The position numbers and the translations under genes are program-made. The notes below the pieces were generated by a model that was not told the DNA's origin, made no database searches, and saw only the letters and a list, made by a program, of their open reading frames with translations. A DNA stretch of 64,000 nt from MADRE3 sp963718195 (GTDB taxonomy: Bacteria; Desulfobacterota; Desulfobulbia; Desulfobulbales; Desulfocapsaceae): the NCBI GenBank assembly GCA_963718195.1, contig CAVQYQ010000005.1, positions 62,001 to 126,000 on the forward strand, given 5' to 3'. Below, piece by piece: positions 60,795 through 64,000 of the stretch (position 1 is its first letter; the number at the start of each line of letters is the position of its first letter).

Positions 60795-61643
60795 TTAGAA
60801 ATCTTTTAAAATTCTCAAATCGGGAACCTGTTCGATCCAACCGCTGTTTTTAAACCAGAACTCCTGCATGGTCTGTATCGCCCCTGAACCTGCCATATTG
60901 TTTATATAATTTTGCAGGAGATTAACAAATAGAAAATCATCGGGAGAGACGCCGATCCCGAGCTGCTCGAAGGTGAGTATCTTTTCAAATACCTGTAATC
61001 CTTCATTTTTGTAGCGAAACTGGGCAACTTTGCAGTATGGATAGTCTGAAATGATACCGTCAATTTTACCGTTAAGTAGCAGTATCATCGACTGGTCGAG
61101 GCTTTCAGAGTAGATGATATCAACTTTGGGAAAGAGGGTACGAGCGGTTATGTCAGCGGTCGTATCTTTAAGAACACCTATTTTCAGACCCTCCTGGTTC
61201 AAGTCAAGCGGATCAGACAGTAATTCAGTTATCTCAGCTCTTCCGAAAAATGACTGACCGGACGTTCCATAGGGGCCAACAAAGGCAATGTCCATATTTC
61301 TTTTGGGTGTGATCGACATACCTGTCATGATCAGGTCAACATTCCCCTTGAGGAGTTCCTCTATCAGCTCAGAAAAGGGGTATCTCTTTATCTGTAGATT
61401 CACTCCCATCTTCCGGGCCAGTTCCCTGGCAAGTGAGATATCAAACCCGATTAAATCACCCTGGGTAGAGGTGACGCTGAATGGCGGAAAATCGCCTGGA
61501 GTACCAAGTACAAGTTCTCCGCTGGCACGAATGCGGTCGATAATCCGACCCGCATGTGAAGCAGGGGCACTGCATGAAAGGACGATTGCAATAACGAGAC
61601 ATCCAAGAATGGCGTGGATGGCCCGTGCTCTCATGAATAGCAT
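60795..61643 (-). CDS. Periplasmic amino-acid-type solute-binding protein (SBP_bac_3)
   Basis: A 282-residue family 3 binding protein. A signal peptide (RAIHAILGCLVIAIVLSCSA) ends at SHAG. The mature part shows GTPGDFPPFSVTSTQGDLIG, GFDISLARELARKMGV and VDLIMTGMSITPKRNMDIAF, the usual pattern. ATG 61643 sits one base after the SYLF stop; ATG 61634 is an alternative. No ABC permease or ATPase genes accompany it, so it may feed a receptor rather than a transporter. Confidence 0.88.
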   Translation of the reverse strand: MLFMRARAIHAILGCLVIAIVLSCSAPASHAGRIIDRIRASGELVLGTPGDFPPFSVTSTQGDLIGFDISLARELARKMGVNLQIKRYPFSELIEELLKGNVDLIMTGMSITPKRNMDIAFVGPYGTSGQSFFGRAEITELLSDPLDLNQEGLKIGVLKDTTADITARTLFPKVDIIYSESLDQSMILLLNGKIDGIISDYPYCKVAQFRYKNEGLQVFEKILTFEQLGIGVSPDDFLFVNLLQNYINNMAGSGAIQTMQEFWFKNSGWIEQVPDLRILKDF

Positions 61644-61644
61644 A

Positions 61645-62355
61645 TCAGTATTGAACCTGTTTTGTTGTGGGTGTACCAAGTTCTGTTATCATCTTTCGGA
61701 TTTCATCGGCACGGGCATTGGAGACAGAATGGTTGATAAAAATCTCAGAAGGTGTGGCATCTGGTGAATTATAGTAGCTGGTATTCCAGCTGTCCATGGT
61801 CTGCATAACGCCTCCTTCAAGAGTGAATCCGCCAAATGCCCCTTTTGATCTGGCATAAGCGAGAATGTCGGTCGATGTAGCTTTTGCACCACCCCCGACA
61901 GGACCGGCCGCCATTGTAACATCAGCGCCGAGTTTGAATGATGATGACATAAGGGAGTTCAGCGCTTTATCGGTCATGACAAACATCATAATTTGAGAAA
62001 TTTCTCCACCGACCTGCAGGCCAAATGTCAATGAGCCGATAGAGTAGAATGCCGGTCCACTCCAGAGACCCGTGCTCATGTCCCTGACAAACAGAATTCC
62101 ATGACCGCCTGTTCCACCGACGACTAATCCCCCTCTGATCATTTTCGGAATGATAATTACACCTCGAGTTCGCTTTGAGAGATCTTTGACCACCTGCATG
62201 TTGGGATCTGCAATAAATTGTTCGATTGTACGGAGGCTGTTGTCAACAAGCAGGTCAGCCTCTGTGTATTTCTCAGCGGCCATAAGTGACGAAGCTGTAG
62301 AAAGAAGAGATATAAGTGATAGCGTGACCAAAAATTTACAGAGTCTAGAGATCAT
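61645..62355 (-). CDS. SYLF (Ysc84) domain lipid-binding protein, exported
   Basis: A 236-residue protein. A signal peptide (LCKFLVTLSLISLLSTASSL to MAA) is followed by the SYLF domain: IPKMIRGGLVVGGTGGHGIL, SIGSLTFGLQVGGEISQIMM and LGADVTMAAGPVGGGAKATS, its glycine-rich hallmarks. SYLF proteins bind phosphoinositides in eukaryotes; bacterial forms are exported and of unknown role. GGAG precedes the ATG. Its stop is two bases from the start of the binding-protein gene, so they are coupled. Confidence 0.9.
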   Translation of the reverse strand: MISRLCKFLVTLSLISLLSTASSLMAAEKYTEADLLVDNSLRTIEQFIADPNMQVVKDLSKRTRGVIIIPKMIRGGLVVGGTGGHGILFVRDMSTGLWSGPAFYSIGSLTFGLQVGGEISQIMMFVMTDKALNSLMSSSFKLGADVTMAAGPVGGGAKATSTDILAYARSKGAFGGFTLEGGVMQTMDSWNTSYYNSPDATPSEIFINHSVSNARADEIRKMITELGTPTTKQVQY

Positions 62356-62407
62356 GGATGCTCCTTGTAATTGTTTTGATAGTGCAACTAGAATCGATGG
62401 GTAGCAC

Positions 62408-62506
62408 CTATTTCAGCTTGAGATCGAGCCAGTTGTCATCTTTCTCGCCTTCGATGAATATATCTGTATCAGAATTATTACTACCATATACTCCGACACT
62501 TACCAA
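62408..62506 (-). CDS. Possible 32-residue ORF or gene remnant
   Basis: In the 335-base gap upstream of the SYLF gene one minus-strand frame reads VSVGVYGSNNSDTDIFIEGE then KDDNWLDLKLK before TAG at 62408, with protein-like composition. The open frame runs from 62530; the only plausible start is TTG 62506 and there is no Shine-Dalgarno sequence. It may be the tail of a decayed gene or chance. The rest of the gap shows no gene. Confidence 0.2.
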   Translation of the reverse strand: MVSVGVYGSNNSDTDIFIEGEKDDNWLDLKLK

Positions 62507-62690
62507 TAATCTAACTTTTTTTCCAAGCAGTTAAACAACAGTAGATGAACTATAAGTTTGTTATGATAAACTGGTTTAACAATGAAAAAAGGTGGGAGGA
62601 ATGGTTCGGCAGGTTGGTTGTCAAAGACGATACAGAATATTACTTTCGAGCAGATCAGATATAATCATGCAGAGCGCTTCTTCTGCAAAA

Positions 62691-63638
62691 TCAGAATACC
62701 GGCTTAAAATCGAAAAAGTGCGTGGTTTCAAGTTGTCTGTATGTCTTGGTTTCCGCCCGAGCAATAAAAGAACTGGTGATCGCTCCGTTTGAGGTAAAGC
62801 GGACACCCTGAAGGAATTCCCCGTCGGTTATCCCGGTTGCCGCTATGGCAATTTCTTTAGACCGAACCAGGTCCTGGACCCTGAAAACTTTATCGTAGTC
62901 GGTAATACCGTGACTGGCTGCCGCCTGGCGATCCCGGTCATTTTCATAAAAAATCTTGCCTTCAAAATAGCCTCCGAGACAGCTGATTGCCGCCGCCACC
63001 AGAGTCCCTTCAGGAGCAAACCCATAACCGATATAGATATCAGCCTTTTCGCCGGTGATGGCGGAGAGGCACCCTGAGATTTCACCTTCATTGATAAGCT
63101 TGATACGTGCACCGCATGACCTGATCTCTTTAATCAGCTGTTTGTGCCGTGCCTGGTCGAGGATACATACGGTGACATTTTCAGTATATTTTCTGAGCGC
63201 TCGGGCAACCCGTTTGACATTGGTTACCGGCGGCTGGTTTATATCAATTACATTGCCAACCTGGGGACCGACGACTATCTTATACATGCTGAGGTTGGGG
63301 ACCGTCTGGATGACACCCTGCGGAGCAATGACCGCGTATGAGGTTGCATTGGTACCGCCATCTGCTGCAGAGTGGTGAGCCTCTATGGCTATTGCCATCA
63401 GGTCCATCCGGGATGTGCCCTGTCCTATACTTTTAGGCATCTGAAACAGATCCGGTCGGTTTTGAAAGCGATCGTTTATGATTACTCCGTCAATGTTTAG
63501 CCGGTTGAGTGTCTTTGCCAATGCTGCCCGCGCTTTACTGAGAATTTCAATATGATCACCAAGTCCCTGTTGGCGAGCAGCAGTCAATGCTGAAATTTCT
63601 GTAGCCCTGACGATCTCCATGCCGTAGTTCGTATCCAT
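62691..63638 (-). CDS. GlpX-like (class II fructose-1,6-bisphosphatase family) protein with degenerate metal site
   Basis: A 315-residue GlpX-family protein; the frame aligns along its length (EIVRATEISALTAAR, LNRLNIDGVIIN, YGFAPEGTLVAAAISCLGGY, AATGITDGEFLQGVRFTSNG). However the acidic metal ligands of E. coli GlpX, as I recall them, are changed: NTAD33 region to IEILS, GE57GE to NDRF, and D85PIE88GT to EAHHSAADGG; only the PEG glutamate remains. It probably lacks normal phosphatase activity. It lies five bases after a 106-residue unknown gene. Confidence 0.8.
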   Translation of the reverse strand: MDTNYGMEIVRATEISALTAARQQGLGDHIEILSKARAALAKTLNRLNIDGVIINDRFQNRPDLFQMPKSIGQGTSRMDLMAIAIEAHHSAADGGTNATSYAVIAPQGVIQTVPNLSMYKIVVGPQVGNVIDINQPPVTNVKRVARALRKYTENVTVCILDQARHKQLIKEIRSCGARIKLINEGEISGCLSAITGEKADIYIGYGFAPEGTLVAAAISCLGGYFEGKIFYENDRDRQAAASHGITDYDKVFRVQDLVRSKEIAIAATGITDGEFLQGVRFTSNGAITSSFIARAETKTYRQLETTHFFDFKPVF

Positions 63639-63643
63639 AATAG

Positions 63644-63964
63644 TTATTCTCGTGATTCAAAGGGTAAGTGGTTGTCCATCTCTGCGAGCTGTTTCATCTG
63701 GGCCATCAGAAGATCACGCAAATCTTTCATTTTCTGGCCCTCCCCAGTATCTTTAACCTTCATCGGATGTAAAAATTCATCAATCAGCTCAATATCAAGC
63801 GGGGCCGATTCAAGCTTTCTGGCTGCCTCTTTCATTTCATCAGGTGTCGGCAGGATAATACCGTAAAGCTGGTGAGGCGTTTGTACCAGTGAATGCCCCC
63901 TGTTGTAATAAGCGGCAGCAAACCCACCGTCTACATTAATTGCCACACCGTCATCACTTGCCAT
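63644..63964 (-). CDS. Hypothetical protein preceding the GlpX-like gene
   Basis: A 106-residue protein I do not recognise. It begins MASDDGVAINVDGGFAAAYY and contains HSLVQTPHQLYGIILPTPDE, then charged helical segments (MKDLRDLLMAQMKQLAEM). The ATG at 63964 has AAGGG upstream. There is no signal peptide or membrane helix. The five-base gap to the GlpX-like gene suggests a coupled pair. The first 36 bases beyond it to the window end hold nothing identifiable. Confidence 0.7.
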   Translation of the reverse strand: MASDDGVAINVDGGFAAAYYNRGHSLVQTPHQLYGIILPTPDEMKEAARKLESAPLDIELIDEFLHPMKVKDTGEGQKMKDLRDLLMAQMKQLAEMDNHLPFESRE

Positions 63965-64000
63965 GTGTTTTCCCTTCAGGTAGTTGACAGGCGTATGGCC

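Overview
This window looks like a chromosomal segment of a free-living anaerobic Gram-negative bacterium, most plausibly a Desulfobacterota (deltaproteobacterial, Desulfobulbales-like) sulfur-cycle organism. This is inference from gene content: a small siroheme/4Fe-4S sulfite reductase, a CarD-type regulator next to rluD-coaE, an Feo iron system with a Cys-rich FeoB partner, an orphan MotB/MotA stator pair, a PilS/PilR-like sensor-regulator pair and a divergent GlpX-like protein. Composition is moderate in GC and no large prophage, transposase gene or CRISPR array was seen. Most of the window is housekeeping DNA, with several accessory modules and one MITE-like element.

Layout. 1-15.9 kb is mostly plus strand after a partial cardiolipin synthase on the minus strand: argJ; a tightly coupled CHAD / ParA-type ATPase / SixA phosphatase / MFS transporter set; a small Cys protein; avtA; a roughly 20-repeat MORN protein; a DUF4177 protein; an M20 amidohydrolase; a YbdK-type carboxylate-amine ligase coupled to a signal-less gamma-glutamyltranspeptidase; and an ECF sigma / anti-sigma pair. 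15.9-22.6 kb is minus strand: gltX, glnS, two feoA genes, a FeoB-associated Cys-rich membrane protein and feoB. 22.9-36.2 kb is plus strand housekeeping: serA, ispE, tRNA-Gln (overlapping ispE), prs, rplY, pth, carD, rluD, coaE, rho (long leader with a near-consensus promoter), rpmE, prfA, prmC, murA.

At 36.2 kb a 167-bp imperfect palindrome with terminal inverted repeats abuts, and appears to provide, the stop codon of a PilS-like histidine kinase; its NtrC-family regulator lies just upstream. Next come a tatC gene split by a T9 homopolymer frameshift, class II aldolase and UDP-glucuronate 4-epimerase. The minus-strand block 43.1-48.0 kb holds xseB-ispA-dxs, a metallophosphoesterase and a ParB-N/AsnC-like fusion. 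xer-hslV-hslU and a zinc-ribbon protein follow on the plus strand. From 51.7 kb to the end everything is minus strand: GlpX-like gene with a 106-residue partner, SYLF protein, orphan solute-binding protein, a membrane receptor carrying an AlbA_2 (Schlafen-type) domain, small sulfite reductase, motB-motA, a pentapeptide-repeat lipoprotein and dnaE.

The best candidates for undescribed biology are the CHAD-ParA-SixA-MFS set (possible polyphosphate-granule positioning), the AlbA_2 receptor next to an orphan binding protein, the GlpX paralogue lacking metal-binding acids with its small partner, the ParB-N/AsnC fusion, and tatC, whose full product would need -1 frameshifting or transcript slippage. 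All functional statements come from reading the sequence and remembered family knowledge; no database search was run.
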